Below, piece after piece: positions 1 through 12,332 of a DNA stretch of 64,000 nt (positions are counted from its first letter, which is position 1; each line of letters starts with the position of its first letter). The notes below the pieces were generated by a model, which saw only the letters and a list, made by a program, of their open reading frames with translations, was not told where the DNA came from and ran no database searches. The position numbers and the translations under genes are program-made. The DNA is from Arbacia lixula. Lineage: Eukaryota > Echinodermata > Echinoidea > Arbacioida > Arbaciidae. The stretch spans positions 20,928,504-20,992,503 of the forward strand of contig OZ022591.1 of assembly GCA_963669155.1 (NCBI GenBank), in the 5' to 3' direction.

Positions 1-180
1 CCGCAGTTTTAAACCACGGTATATTTTGTCCAGTTCAGTATGAAACACGATGCATTAGCCTAAAAAGCATTGTATTTCATGCTGAAATGGACAAAATATA
101 AGTCTGCCGTTTAAAACTGCGGCTCCTTCCCTTTCTTCCCTTTCCCTTTACCCGTGCCAATTCCTTTGAGCTGTAGTGTA
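1..180. mobile_element. Palindromic TA-flanked MITE, copy 1 (cut by window edge)
   Basis: The copy runs from the window edge to the terminal GAGCTGTAGTGTA. The inner arms TATATTTTGTCCAGTTCAG and its complement fold back, with AAAAGCAT at the centre. Five further copies lie at 758, 25380, 34368, 43943 and 55045. Confidence 0.85.
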
Positions 181-757
181 TCACTCACAAATAAATTAAT
201 ATGTGGCACACATATACAGTAGAAAATTCATCCTGCTGACATGGTATACTGCACACCTCTACTGAATGAGAGACATGGTCGCATAAGGCTGCTTTTCATA
301 ATGTGCTAAAACCACAGTAGACTGCAGACATCATCTTCATACATGTAGGCACCTAAGGACATGTCTGAACAGAACTACTTGACTGCAGGCAGTATCGCCT
401 CCATGTATACAAGATTTCCAAGAAATCACATGAATGCTAAGTGAATGAGATCATGTGCTCATTCACGCTGTACTTCCTGCTCTGTCAGCATTGCGCCATA
501 CTCGGGCAATACCACAATGCCAAAGTCAAAGTTTCTCTCCTCTCCCTGAAATGTCTGATGTTTGCAAATACAGCTCTTAATATACCACTGGTGAGACTTT
601 TTTACCAGTTCCTCATAAACATCATACGGAACAACATTTTGCAAAGCTATTTTTAACAATCATTAATCCAGAAAAAAGACTGAACAGATAGACCATTTCT
701 CTGACCTAGCAACAGACTGTTTCATTGAAGTGTACACAGGACCTATTGATACAAAGC
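181..757. other. No gene seen
   Basis: AT-rich DNA between MITE copies 1 and 2. Short open frames on both strands are not gene-like. Confidence 0.6.
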
Positions 758-992
758 TAAACTACAGCTCAAAGGAATTGGCATAGGGAAAGGGAAAGGG
801 AAGAAAGTGAAGGAGCCTCAGTTTTAAATAATGGTATATTTTGTCCAGTTCAGCATGAAACACGATGCTTTAGCCTAAAAAGCATTGTGTTTCATGCTAA
901 ACTGGACAAAATATACTGTGGTTTAAAACTGAGGCTCCTTCCCTTTCTTCCCTTTCCATTTCCCTATGCCAATTCTTTTGAGCTGGAGTGTA
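758..992. mobile_element. Palindromic TA-flanked MITE, copy 2
   Basis: 235 bases. The left arm has CTCAAAGGAATTGGCATAGG and GGGAAAGGGAAG, and the right arm is its complement, ending GAGCTGGAGTGTA. Almost the whole element is one inverted repeat. The TA...TA ends suggest a Tc1/mariner-type element, which is inference. Confidence 0.88.
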
Positions 993-1148
993 GGTGAGAG
1001 AGATTATTGTCTAGCAGGCAACCAGAGATGACGGTCCTTTAACAGTTGAATTCATACCGAGTCGGATTTGTACCAGCATGAAATGGGAACATGAAACATG
1101 AACAACATACAGGTAGTGTATGTGATAGAGAGATAGCAAGAGGAAGAC

Positions 1149-1149
<1 letters not shown>

Positions 1150-1218
<69 letters not shown>
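1150..1218 (+). repeat. (GA)n microsatellite
   Basis: About 60 bases of uninterrupted AG, then one GG slip. Confidence 0.97.
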
Positions 1219-1764
1219 TGAATACCAATAGTGAGAAAGTGGGTACACAGAGATATAAATAATGGGATAGAGCATGAACAAGAAAAAAAATATAACTGCT
1301 TGGTTTCCTAAATATAGATTACACAAAGCATTAACTGAAAAGGCCCATTCTATCACACACAACTGATAATTAAGTCTAACATATAAATTGTATGAAGATT
1401 ATTTCTTACGTATTCTGACAAGAGATTTTTCACTTAAAGAAACATGAATAGGAGATGAATCAATAGATTTAGAAACTCCATTTACATTTTCAGTCAATAA
1501 TGAAAGATATAAAAGTGTAATGAAATAGAATATGGTAAGAATAGGGAATTTAATCTCCTCCTATCAACATCTAATACAACGTTGTATCAATCTCACTCTA
1601 TCCCCCCATTTCTCCATTCCTCAAGAATCTCTGCCACTTGCTCAACATCATTCCACCAATCGTCCAAAGCCACCAGCTAAAAGAAAATCCTCTGGTGGAA
1701 CTAAAAATAAAACACTCAGCATCCATTTTTAGATGGCAACCAATCTCCAAATATCAATTTGCTT

Positions 1765-2105
1765 GTGAAAGAGAATTAGAGAAATGGGTGAAGGGGGGGG
1801 GGGGGGGGGAGAAAGAGAGTGAGAGAGAAAGAGAATAAGAGAGAAAGAGAAAGAGAGAGAGAGAATGGGGTGGGGGATGGGAGAATAGATAGACAAGGAT
1901 ACACAGAGACAGGGAAATGGAGGGGGAGGGAGGGAGGGAGAGAGAGAGAGAGAGGGGGACAGGGGAAAATATATGGACATGGGTATAGACAGACAGAGAG
2001 ACGGATGGATATAGAGAGACAGTGAGACAGATAGGCAGATGGGCAGATAAAGAAAAAAAAGATTGAGGCATGAAAAGAAAGGAAGGTAGAAGGACAGAGA
2101 GAATG
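1765..2105 (+). repeat. Polypurine tract with 17-G run
   Basis: Nearly pure A/G for over 300 bases, including a run of about 17 Gs (1793-1809), GGGA repeats and a GACA-type stretch. Confidence 0.93.
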
Positions 2106-2759
2106 GACTCCTTGAGCTTGTCATGTGACATATGCCGTCATGACGCAAATACAGCCAGATTACGAGGCATTAATAGGACCACGCCAGATAAACTCTTTGA
2201 CGCACGAACAGCGACGTATCCGGCATCAAAAGAGGGCTGATGCTAAGTGGACAGGGCAGATAGGCTCTTTTTTTATTGACAATGCTGATTTATACTTTAA
2301 GAAATGCTACACTGACGAACATATCCCTTCTTTGATGCAGTTTACAAAAAGTTGGCCAGACAGATTTTTTTCTTTCTCAGTGCACTATTTAGGAGATGTG
2401 CTCTGGGGGTTTTAAATACAGAGTCTCAGAAATTTGTGAAAATCATTTAAAAATCAATTTCATTTCAAGTTACTCCATATGCAATACATGATTATATTGC
2501 AATGAGTCAGGCACATTTATGTTTTTCTTTGTTTAAGAGGCAGAATTGCATTTCACAGGTATGATTCATACGAAACTGAAGTTAGGTTACATTTATCTAT
2601 CTCGCTTCAATCACTTTGGCAAATGTCCAACATATATATAATTCATACAAGTGGTTACATTCACATGACTTCATGTACAGGTTAATCATAACATTCTATC
2701 TGCATGGAAGAGGTGGTTTGAGAGACAATAGTCACATGGTATTTTCAATAGTATTAGAA

Positions 2760-2921
2760 GTAGGAGAAATAATTATAGCAGTACCAGTAGTAGAGGTTGT
2801 AGCAGAGTAATGCTACATTTACAGTAGTACCAGTAGAAGTAGTAGTTGTAGAAGCAGTAGTATAAGTAGAAGTAGCACATTTTGTAACAGTAGTAGTAGT
2901 ACATTTTGTAACATTAGTAGC

Positions 2922-2970
<49 letters not shown>

Positions 2971-3017
2971 ATAGTAGTAGTAGTAGTAGTAGTACATTTT
3001 GCAACAGTAGTATCAGC

Positions 3018-3066
<49 letters not shown>

Positions 3067-3098
3067 ATAGTAGTAGTAGTAACAGTAGTAGTAGTAAC

Positions 3099-3156
<58 letters not shown>
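2760..3156 (+). repeat. (AGT)n microsatellite with recurring spacer
   Basis: Long AGT trinucleotide runs are interrupted at least three times by ACATTTTGYAACA (about 2877, 2901, 2993), suggesting growth by duplication of a larger unit. Open frames across it are pure repeat translation. Confidence 0.93.
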
Positions 3157-3547
3157 TAACAACATGAGTGTAAATGTACACCACATGTAAAATGTACTCT
3201 ACGATGAGATTTTATAATATTACAATTGTGCATTAAGATTTGCACTTGAAGAAAGGTACATTTTGGAAAATTCAATAATGGCAAATCATTACAAAAATTA
3301 TTTTAAAAGCTATACTGGTACATCAATCTTTAAGAAAATCAAATTTACAAAACATGAACACAGAATGCCAATGATCAACTTAGTTATATATTGTAGTTCG
3401 AGGATACAATCTTTACTTGCTACTGCTACTGAATTAGAATTTGAGATGAGTTAGAGTTTAGTTTTGATACTTATGTACAGAATTAGGTTCTATGGTACTT
3501 TTAAAAGCAAGAATTTGTAATGAGTTTTAGAGTTTAGATTCAATATT

Positions 3548-3895
3548 CTATGTTCTGTTCTTCAGGCCAAATGTTTGTTGTATTTGCGGAGGATGTTTTT
3601 CAAGCTCATCGCCAGAAAACAAACACCTTGACCCATGTTGGGGATTACATGTATATATAACCTTTGCGGACAAATCTGTCTTCATAGGGAATTTCATTTT
3701 GCTTTGCGAATACAGATCACCATCAACTATGTGTAATTGTTTAACTCCTGGTAATTTCAATTTTCCATAAAGCAGTTGAAAATCCAGAGACTGGATACTG
3801 TCCTGTTCTGGTCTGATAAGACACTGTATCACCATGGTGACAGCATTGTTTAAACAGAAGGATTTGCTTGAACTACACTGTAATTGCTGAGGCAT
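3548..3895 (-). other. Unidentified 115-codon open frame
   Basis: A minus-strand open frame of 115 codons from an ATG (MPQQLQCSSSKSF...) to a stop (...QTFGLKNRT). Composition is mixed and protein-like, with cysteines and charged residues, and the frame stays open some 20 codons upstream of the ATG. No domain is recognised and no clear splice sites bracket it. It may be a piece of a dispersed repeat rather than a gene. Confidence 0.2.
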
Positions 3896-3949
3896 TCTGG
3901 GACCAATCTGGGGGCATTTTGCAGAGCGTAATTCGGAGAGGGCTAGCTA

Positions 3950-4140
3950 ATTTATTGTCACTTTAAGTACGACTTTTGTCACTTTAAGTACGACTTTTGA
4001 AATGAGAGAGATGGTTAGACTCTATGAGTACTAGGTGTTGAGCATGTGGCCTTCTGTAGGCTAGCCAATGTATCATCACTCTAAAGTCAGCTTTCAAGTT
4101 AGAGAGATGGTTAAGTTCTACAGATACTAGGTTTGAATAC
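3950..4140 (+). repeat. Local duplications near 4 kb
   Basis: TGTCACTTTAAGTACGACTTT occurs twice with a 21-base period (3956-3997). AGAGAGATGGTTAGACTCTA...ACTAGGT (from about 4003) recurs with changes at about 4091. This is short tandem duplication in otherwise unrecognised DNA. Confidence 0.7.
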
Positions 4141-4234
4141 AGAGCAAGACGTCTAGTTTTTTTGCAGCGGGTTCTTTGTCAGGAGTGGGTCCACGATGAA
4201 AGACAGCCCATGCCAACATCATCACCAGACAGTA

Positions 4235-4425
4235 TTAGAGAGCTTCTGAACTCAAGTCACGTCCAATGCTGTCCAGTATGATGTCGGCACACGACCTCAC
4301 AAATCGCGAACAGTAGGTGGCGCCCTGTTGATCAATCCCAGCGACCAGCCACGCCCCCTCCCGCATCCCCATGGCAAAGACCAAAAACGACGGAGGGTGG
4401 GGGGATTTGGTGAGGGGGCAGAGGT
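4235..4425 (-). CDS. Possible 3'-terminal coding exon, unknown gene
   Basis: On the minus strand a frame ends at a stop at 4235 after PPSFLVFAMGMREGAWLVAG, IDQQGATYCSRFVRSCADII and LDSIGRDLSSEAL. The stretch is far richer in G/C at third positions (GCC, ACC, GTG, GAC, ATC, CTG) than its surroundings, and the peptide has a globular composition. A candidate acceptor (TACCACCAG) would open the exon at 4425. The frame stays open further upstream to 4657, but that part is proline/serine-rich and less gene-like. I do not recognise the product, and no partner exon is identified. It could be a fortuitous open frame or a repeat fragment. Confidence 0.3.
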
Positions 4426-5904
4426 CTGGTGGTAGAGGATTGCGTCGACAGCGTGTCGGTTGGATTACTCCTTCGGAAGATTGCATTTGATTGAAGCGAG
4501 GCGAGTTAGAGGAGGGCGGTAAAGAGCGAGCTGGAGGAAGGAGTGCTTCCGTAAATCTCAGTCTACTTGGATTCAAGTCTAGAGAGTTTGCTGATAGAAT
4601 TAGACAGTTTATTATTACAAAGTAAAAGCAGTTAAGAAGAGGAAGGAAATAATACACAGTCTAGAGAGTGATCTTTCAAGGTACAGGAAGCTTACAAATA
4701 AAACAAATGTTTAGATTGGGTGTTTAACAACTGAACTGCATTATATGAAATCAAATGAAAAATAGATTTGACACTTGCCACATTTTATTTTTAATATCTC
4801 TGGTAAGGCAATTGAAACTGACAACAAAAATTCAAGATAGAAGTAACTTCTCATCTTTTGATGATATTTTGGTCTTTAATGAGTGACATTTGTCATATTT
4901 GTTATAAAGTTATCTGTTTATAAATCTTTAAAATGACTGGTTCCAAGAAATCATTTTCACATGGCTTTTGTTTATTAAAACTGTAGAAAAAAAATCCCTT
5001 CATGATGATCATGTGAAATTATTTTGAACATTTGTCATTTTGCGAGGTATTAATTTTTGTGAATAAGCAGAAAGTTTAAAAAGAGAGGGTAGGAGAGAGA
5101 AAGTAAGATGTCAGAAATCTACAGAAATGCACAAGGAAAAGAGATAAGTCAGCAAACTCTCTACACACAAAATCTAGCAGACTTTTCTAACAACAAATAT
5201 CATCAAACAGAAGAGTCTGGCGCATCCTGAAAGTCTTAATCAAGACTAATGCAGGCTGTTTGATTATTTTGAAGCACTTCTTTTTCATACCTCCATTTTT
5301 TTACTCACTCTTGCCACCTTAAGTCCATTCCGCGTTGTCTCTTTGGGTAAGATATTCCAGACGATGTCGATGTCGATGTCGATGTCCAAGATGCTGACAT
5401 TGGTGATGATGACTTTGGCGAGGATGACAGCAAGCAAAATGTTGATTATCTGAAGTATGTAAGTGTCTATTCTAAACATAAATAATAAACTGTTGATATA
5501 TATAGGTACCTGACCTTAAGCTAGCCTCTATCTTTACACTATTCTACACATGACTCTGACATGCCTCGCAATACCTCGTCCTAAATCAAATATTTTCAGA
5601 TGTAAAACTGCCATGAAGTCATTACCGGTACAAAGAATGATTCATGTCTACCATCAAGCAATCTAATGACAACATCAATCTAATACATGAACTAGTATGT
5701 AGGTAGCCTCATATCAAGTTACATTGATTATATGACTTTTATTTTGAATCTACAAAGTCTAGAAAAATGAATCTTTCACTGACAAAGTTAGGTTCATAGG
5801 TAATAAGCGAATGAACACACTTGCATGTGCTATCAAAATGGCTAGTATCCCTCTGTAATAAAAACTAGTACCTTATGATTGTACAAGCAGTCATGGAATT
5901 TTTA
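4426..5904. other. No gene seen
   Basis: AT-rich. The only structure noticed is a (GATGTC)4 run near 5364-5388. Confidence 0.55.
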
Positions 5905-6305
5905 TTAAAGACAGGGTGTCCCATTTGCAGGTCAAAAATGGAAGATGATACTGTACCAGAACTTCCCTTTCAACAATAGCACCATCAACCAAATAAGCCA
6001 AATTATAGCGATCATTAGATTTTGAGGAGGTTTTTGCGGGTTGACCGAAACCTATAGCCTAGAGACCGGAGACTGCTGTGCACCATGGTCTGCATCGCTC
6101 CGCTCCACTGTGTATGCATTCCATGGAGCGATGCAGACAGGAACAATGCAATTATGAATGTTGTCTTTGGTCTACAAGGAGAGTTTTTCATTCTTCCCAA
6201 AAAAATTTGTGAAACAAAGACTGAAATTTCATACACATTATTGTTAAAGTCTACTGCTGATTCCTGCCGAATTTCATGACTTTTGCAACTGGGACACCCT
6301 GTCTA
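5905..6305. mobile_element. TTAA-type inverted-repeat element
   Basis: The termini GACAGGGTGTCCCATTTGCA and TGCAACTGGGACACCCTGTC are near-perfect inverted repeats, and the left one follows TTAA. A second inverted pair (CATCGCTCCGCTCCA / TGGAGCGATG) forms the centre. It carries no transposase and is related to the element at 27626. Confidence 0.7.
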
Positions 6306-7246
6306 TGAGCAGCATTCACACAGCAGAGGGTTGCCAGTGCTACTCCCTGCCTCCTGTCAAGAACATCCTCACAATTACCACCTTGTAAGTCCTGCGGATC
6401 GCTGCAAGGTAAAAACCCTGTCAGCGGCCCAATGGAAGTGGGATTACAGACAGCCACACCTTCAAACTGCTCCTGTGTGAATGCAGGTTTTTAGTAAGTC
6501 AAGGATCTCAACCTTCAGACATAATCTAACTACTCTCTCACAATACGCTACGTCCAATTATGCCTCTTATAAAAAGTGGTGTGCCTCATGCTGCCGTCTC
6601 ATAAAAAATGATCGATGATACCTCTGGGGCAAATCACTTGAAAATCTGAACATTCAATAACAATATCCATTTGTCGAGTTCATTAACAATATTGATGTGT
6701 CTATCATGGTCAGGGTAAGAAAGAATATCTACTATTTCATTGGTAATCACCTCAGCTGAGTGTGAGGGTAAGTTTATCTCACTTTTTACGTCATAAGAGG
6801 ATAATAAGCACTAATTCTTTTTCACATCTAAAGCAGATTTGGGCTTCATCAATGATCATGTACAGTAAATTGTACGCATAATATACTTACTTTATGAAAT
6901 CTGTATACAGAATCTATTTGGAAGATTATTAATCAAAAGTAACAGCACAGAACAACCACAATGACAAAAAGAAGAAACAAGTATTACTCTAACATTTTAA
7001 AAGAGGAAATTCTGATATTTCTGCACTATTTTTTCAAAGGAATTTCACAGGCAAGAGATCCATGATTTAGTGTTGCAGAAGAGTGGGGCCACGGGCACAT
7101 ATTGAGGATCACAATGAAAGGTTGCTGATGACTACCATCCGATTGACGGATGAACGGAGAAAGAGAAGTGCAAGTTTATGGAAACGGGATGTCTTTCTCC
7201 TCGGGCACAGAGTAATAAAATGAGTCTGGCCTAGGCAATCATGCAG

Positions 7247-7248
<2 letters not shown>

Positions 7249-7306
<58 letters not shown>
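7249..7306 (+). repeat. (GA)n microsatellite
   Basis: Perfect GA dinucleotide run followed by G-rich purine sequence. Confidence 0.97.
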
Positions 7307-7309
<3 letters not shown>

Positions 7310-8192
7310 GGGGTGGAGAGAGGGGGAGACCAAGACAGAAAGTTGGTGTGGAGATAAAGGAAGGGGATTGCAAAAGAAGATATACATGTACCAGTACTAG
7401 TAGACACCTAGGTATACATATTGGCAGGAGAGTGGAGATTGGAGAGGATTCAACAAACTAGGAAAAGAAGGATAAACGACAGTGAGGAAGAAATGAAATG
7501 AAAAATAAGGTGACAAAATATTGACAAACATTGACCCGCAAAAGGGGGAAGAGAGTACAGAATTGATTGACATAATGTAATATATTATAAAAAGGAGAGG
7601 GAAATCCAGTAAAACGATGGGTAGTATAATAGATGAATTGTGAGAATGCCAATAAAAAAATGAAAATAAACTCTTGATCTTTTTTTCACAAACCGCTGCA
7701 AACAGGATACCTCTGGCCTAGAGAGCAATAAAAGTGTATGCTGTTCCTGCTGGCACACCTTGAACGTGGACTTGAATGCCCACAAACCCACACACATACA
7801 CTTGCCCCGATTGCAGCAGCCATGCAGCAAGCTACATCTGTCAAAGTCCATTCAGATTAGAAACGATATGATCCAGTTTGAACGATATCCAGCACATTGC
7901 CCTCAAAATGCTCTCCTTGTTTAACACCAGCATCAAGTTCATTCAACGAGAAGCGGCTGGAAATCCCCAGCAGACTTTGGGCCGGTAGCGCACGACCAGC
8001 CCAGCAGTAGAAGCAGCAGAGACGAGGCCACCGCCGGCAAGCTATGGTGCTGCACGGCTAGAGTATGTGATTCCCGAGAGAGAGAGAGACATGGAGAGAC
8101 AGAGAATGGGGACACCGAGAAATAGACGTGGTAACAGCAGCATGGCAGGATTCCAAGTGAGGAGAATGCCGGCTCCGCGAGAAGAGTCCCTC

Positions 8193-8233
8193 ACGCTCAC
8201 ACAGACACACACACATACACACACACACACACA
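8193..8233 (+). repeat. (CA)n microsatellite
   Basis: CA run with two interruptions, next to CpG-containing DNA. Confidence 0.93.
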
Positions 8234-9709
8234 AGTACGGCCATACGAGGAAGGTGTGTGATGGTGCCATAAAAATACCAACACCGGTAGAGCCAGAATT
8301 AGAACTGACTTCACTCCCGGCCTGTCTCTCTCGCTCTCTCTCTCGCTGCTCACTCGCTGCCCAACGCCTACCACACACTATTCTTCTCTTCATCCCTGAT
8401 AGCACACAGCGGCAGGATAGAGCTGCTAACCACAGACTCGCAAACCGACCCGCCTCCTCCCACGGTTAAACAATGACTCGACGAGAATGCACGGACAAAA
8501 GAGGAAATGTCCACGGTAAAAGAAAAATACCTGAACTAGTTATCATATGGGGCATGGCACAAAAAACCCTGCATATTTTCCTCACCCACTGCAGAGCCAA
8601 ATACAAAAGAAAATATTCCACGATTTTAATATTTGATGATATAGTGTGGTAACTCGATCTCGGCTTTAACATTTATGGTGTCATATATGAAGCTAGACTC
8701 CACTCGTTATCACGACACTGGAATACTTCCTGTGTAAATAGCTATTGGCATGTGTAGTTCCGTGTTCATTTTCTGTGAATGGATCAAATTACCTTTTTTT
8801 CCTTCCGCAATATACCTTTGTTTGTTTTTTATCGAGTTTGGGGATGCTCTATATACATTGCTTGTTCTTTTTCTTGAATGTCTGACTTCTTTGCTATTTC
8901 CTTTTCAGTTGAGTACTTAAATGTGATCAGGAAACTCAATGTTTGTGTGTGCGTAATGCTTGCAACCTGACTGAACTCTCTCATTACTATTGGCATGGAG
9001 ATGTGTAGTAAGCCAATATGGTGTACAAGGCCTGGTAACGAAAGGGGTAATTCTTAACTGATCCCTTTTTTCTGCACCAGTGTTAACCTAAAGAGAAGTA
9101 TATCCCCTTGGACAAATGTAATCTTCCATTCTTGGACAGTCACTGGTGAAAAACACAATCCTTATCCATGTACTATTCAGTTTCAAACTGAAATTTTGAC
9201 ACAATTAAAAGATACCAATGTGTTGCACAAGATAATCTATGCGCAGGAATTAATACAAATGATGTGGAACTTCTTTTATCTTGGTATACAGTGTGCAGTT
9301 TGTTTGTGCCTTTCTGCTATATAAAAAACTTCTAGGATCTTGGCACTACGGTTATTGGTGTCATTGTCAATACCATTGCCTAGAGAAAGACACAAATATA
9401 TCGCTTTATCTTTACACATACTCGTATATGTAGAAATGAACAGTATGTGTTCTACAGTATGGTGACTAATTGCCAAATGCATTAGCTGTCGATTCTAGAC
9501 TACCATATGGCAAAGCTCACTAGCATGAGATTGTACTTATGTGCATGGATTGACTTAAAGTTCTCTTGACAAGACTACAACAAACTGCAGGTCTTAAAGT
9601 CGTATCCCTGGTAATCTCATATTCACACATTTTTCTGAGAAAATGACACTTTCACAACTAACCCAAATTCCACAAAAAATTTAAGTGTGGAAATAGACAG
9701 AAGGTTTGG

Positions 9710-10050
9710 AGAGGGGAAGGAGGGAGGAGAGAGAGAGAGGGAAGGAATGTATTGTTTTCATGCCCTTGACGAGGGAGAAATGGAAGGTAGGAAAGAGCAT
9801 GAGAGAAAGAGAGTGAGAGAGAGAGAGAGAGAGAGAGAAATAGAGTGGGGGAGAAAGAGGGAGAGGGAGAGAGAGGGAGAGAGAGGGAGAGAGAGGGAGA
9901 GAGAGGGAGAGAGAGGGAGAGAGAGGGAGAGAGAGGGAGAGAGGGGGAGAGAGAGGGACCAAGAGGCGGGAAAGAAGAAAGAGAGAGGGAAAGAGGGAAA
10001 CAGAGAGAGGGGAGATAAAAGGAGGAAAAGAGAGAGAAAGAGGGGGACAT
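9710..10050 (+). repeat. Polypurine tract with 10-bp repeat GAGAGAGGGA
   Basis: Between about 9858 and 9957 the unit GAGAGAGGGA repeats with an exact 10-base period about ten times; flanks are GA-rich. Confidence 0.93.
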
Positions 10051-10439
10051 CTGTTAGAGCGATAAATACTACACCTGTCACTCCACCATTTCCCTCCAAA
10101 ATATTTCTTTGTCACATTTCCCAGATCTTTCTGCTTTCGGTTTCGACTCCGGACTCTGTCGACTCCAGCGCAGATAAACCATTGATATCTCTACCCTGAA
10201 CAAACATGGGCGTATGTATGCCCACCAAAATTTGCTTTCGTTTCACGGCAGAGGAGACACGCAGTACAAGCTTACTGTGGAGTATTTAGAACCATTTCAG
10301 ACCTTGACAATGTGAATACCACAACCTAATCCTTCTGATGAATGATGCATGTGACTTGCCATGTACTCTCATCAACTGCATTGCCCACTGTTAAACCCTC
10401 TATATACCATCTGACCCAAGAAATACTGTCACACAAATC

Positions 10440-10800
10440 CAACAAAACAGTACTGTATACGCCATATATTTTGTGAGTCTAATTTTTCGCAAATCAGAAC
10501 TTCTCAACAATTTTGTGAGTGGTTAAATTTGCGGTCGTGGAGTACTAGTACTAGTAGTACATGTGCTCGAGCATGTTGTATTCAGGATTTCACGTGTTGT
10601 TAAATTCGCGAATAGTCCAGACTCGCGAAATTCACGAAAATAAACCCAAACACAAATCCTATAGAGCAGCATGCTGTCTGGCCCAGAATGAGTTGAACCA
10701 TCGTGGTCAGTTTAGAACCGGTTTAAAGTATGAACAAAAGTCATTGTGGACTCGTAATGACACTAGAGAAAATAATTCACGCTAGAGGATATAGGTCGAG
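10440..10800. repeat. TTCGCGAA-rich degenerate repeat
   Basis: TTTTCGCAAATCAG, AATTTGCGGTCGTGG, TTAAATTCGCGAATAGTCC, ACTCGCGAAATTCACGAAAA. This is the look of a dispersed marine-invertebrate repeat with both orientations of CGCGAA; the limits are uncertain. Confidence 0.4.
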
Positions 10801-12332
10801 AATGATCACATAGGCCTACTTCTCGTTTCTAATATCCACGCATCTTAGTGCTGCCTACTGTGTACATGTACATATATTATTCCATTAATATTAGAAGAGG
10901 AGGAGAAATATATCAAAAAGGAAAATCATGAGAAAAAATATCAATAAGGGAAAACAAAAAAAAAACAAGGAAAGAAAAAATAAATTTAAAAGTATGTTGA
11001 AGAAGAGATAGAAAAAAGAACAAGATATCGAAATTTGATAGATAATAAAGCAAGCATTATATGAATACAGCAATTATTACACATTGTAGGATGATGGCAT
11101 GGTATTTGTCCAAACTGGTTGAAAAATACACCATATTCCCTTTTAACACTCTCAACCTGAAGCAGAACATGCAATTTGTAAACAAGTACATGTACACCTT
11201 TGACCACTGCCTGTGGTTAATTTCTGGCTGAATGCTGGCCAGCGATGAATGGACATTGGTCAGTGTGGGTGATGAGCCATGAAACTGGACACAACACTAT
11301 TTAGGTTAAGTATCCTACCAGACTCATAACTGACCTTGGACTGATTGCAAGAAGCCAATGGACCAAGCCAAACACCAGGACCATTTACTGCAAGGGATCT
11401 ACTTCACAACTTGGAAAGACTTCTGAGTTGTAGGAGTTCTTCTTCATTTCTTTTGTCATATCCTTCTTCTCCCTCCTCTTTCCTCCAATATTTGAAAGAA
11501 AGACCATTGATAAAATATATGCAAGATGAAGTTGGAAGGTATATCTGAAAAGTGCATTTGTATTTGTTTAGGGGCGAGGGGGGAGGGGGCGTCCGGGGGA
11601 AAAACATATTCGTTTCTTCCTTCATCTTTTTACTTTTGTTCCATATCCGTCTTCCTATTTCTCATTCTCTCTCTCTTCCTTAAATGAATACAGGTACCTT
11701 CAATATCCCAATCAACATCAAAATTAATAGCTTTTTCGAAAAAGCGGGCAAAGTCTAAAAGTACAGGCACTTCAATAAAACAGGATAATAAATGGCATAT
11801 TTGAATAATCGATTATAACACTAGTCCACTAGTGAGACTTAGTTAAACAAGGCACGCTTGAAGTATATTGTCCGACTCCAGTCAAGGTTAATGGATTCTC
11901 CTAGATGAAAGAACCCGACAAAAGGAATTCCTTTACTACCACGGTAATATTGGAATCTTTCTGACTAAGGGCATTCAGTATGCAAGAGCGTACAACCAAA
12001 ATGATTCATCCAGACTAAATGTAAAATGATATAAGGCTACTTCTAGAAAAGTCGAAAACACTCCTTTGATGTCGTGTACACACTATTAAACCATTCTTTA
12101 CTGAGCCCGCATATGCGGGTTGGCTTCTTTCCTCTAAGCAGACTTCAGGCAAAACATGTAAATTTAACTCTTTTTTTTATAGGACACAATCAAACCACTT
12201 CCCATTGGTTTAATACTGCAATTCCATGGTAAATGTTGACATCCTAACTGAACCAGGGTTCACAAAGCCAATAAAATCTAACCATGAGTGGGTTAAAAAA
12301 AAAAAAAAAGGAGCTCGTCACATTTTTGACTA
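10801..12332. other. No gene seen
   Basis: A-rich stretch near 10900-11000, CT-rich patch near 11435-11480 and a G-rich patch near 11572-11600. Nothing recognisable. Confidence 0.55.

Larger units (their letters stand above)
993..3547. other. No supported gene; microsatellites
   Basis: Apart from the GA, polypurine and AGT repeats there is AT-rich DNA. A 96-codon plus-strand frame at 2125-2415 has mixed composition but no recognised domain or splice context. Confidence 0.5.
6306..9709. other. No supported gene
   Basis: Contains GA and CA microsatellites and a CpG-richer patch at about 7970-8460, possibly regulatory; otherwise unique AT-rich DNA. Confidence 0.5.

Noticed and set aside
2125-2415. 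96-codon plus-strand open frame (MTYAVMTQIQPDYEALIG...)
   Set aside because: Mixed composition but no domain, no splice sites in register and no neighbouring exon; may be chance.
2819-3284. Long poly-Leu and poly-Thr frames
   Set aside because: Translation of the AGT/ACT microsatellite, not a gene.
4178-4194. TTGTCAGGAGTGGGTCC, resembling the tRNA-Leu primer site of the LTR element
   Set aside because: No LTR-like sequence lies next to it and the match is partial; taken as coincidence.
5364-5388. (GATGTC)4 with a frame reading Asp-Ile repeats
   Set aside because: Short simple repeat; no coding context.
9658-10199. Overlapping long open frames rich in Ser-Leu or Arg-Glu
   Set aside because: Translation of the GA/TC polypurine tract. 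The same applies to frames over the tracts at 1.8, 16.2, 18.2, 33.8, 40.1 and 59.6 kb.
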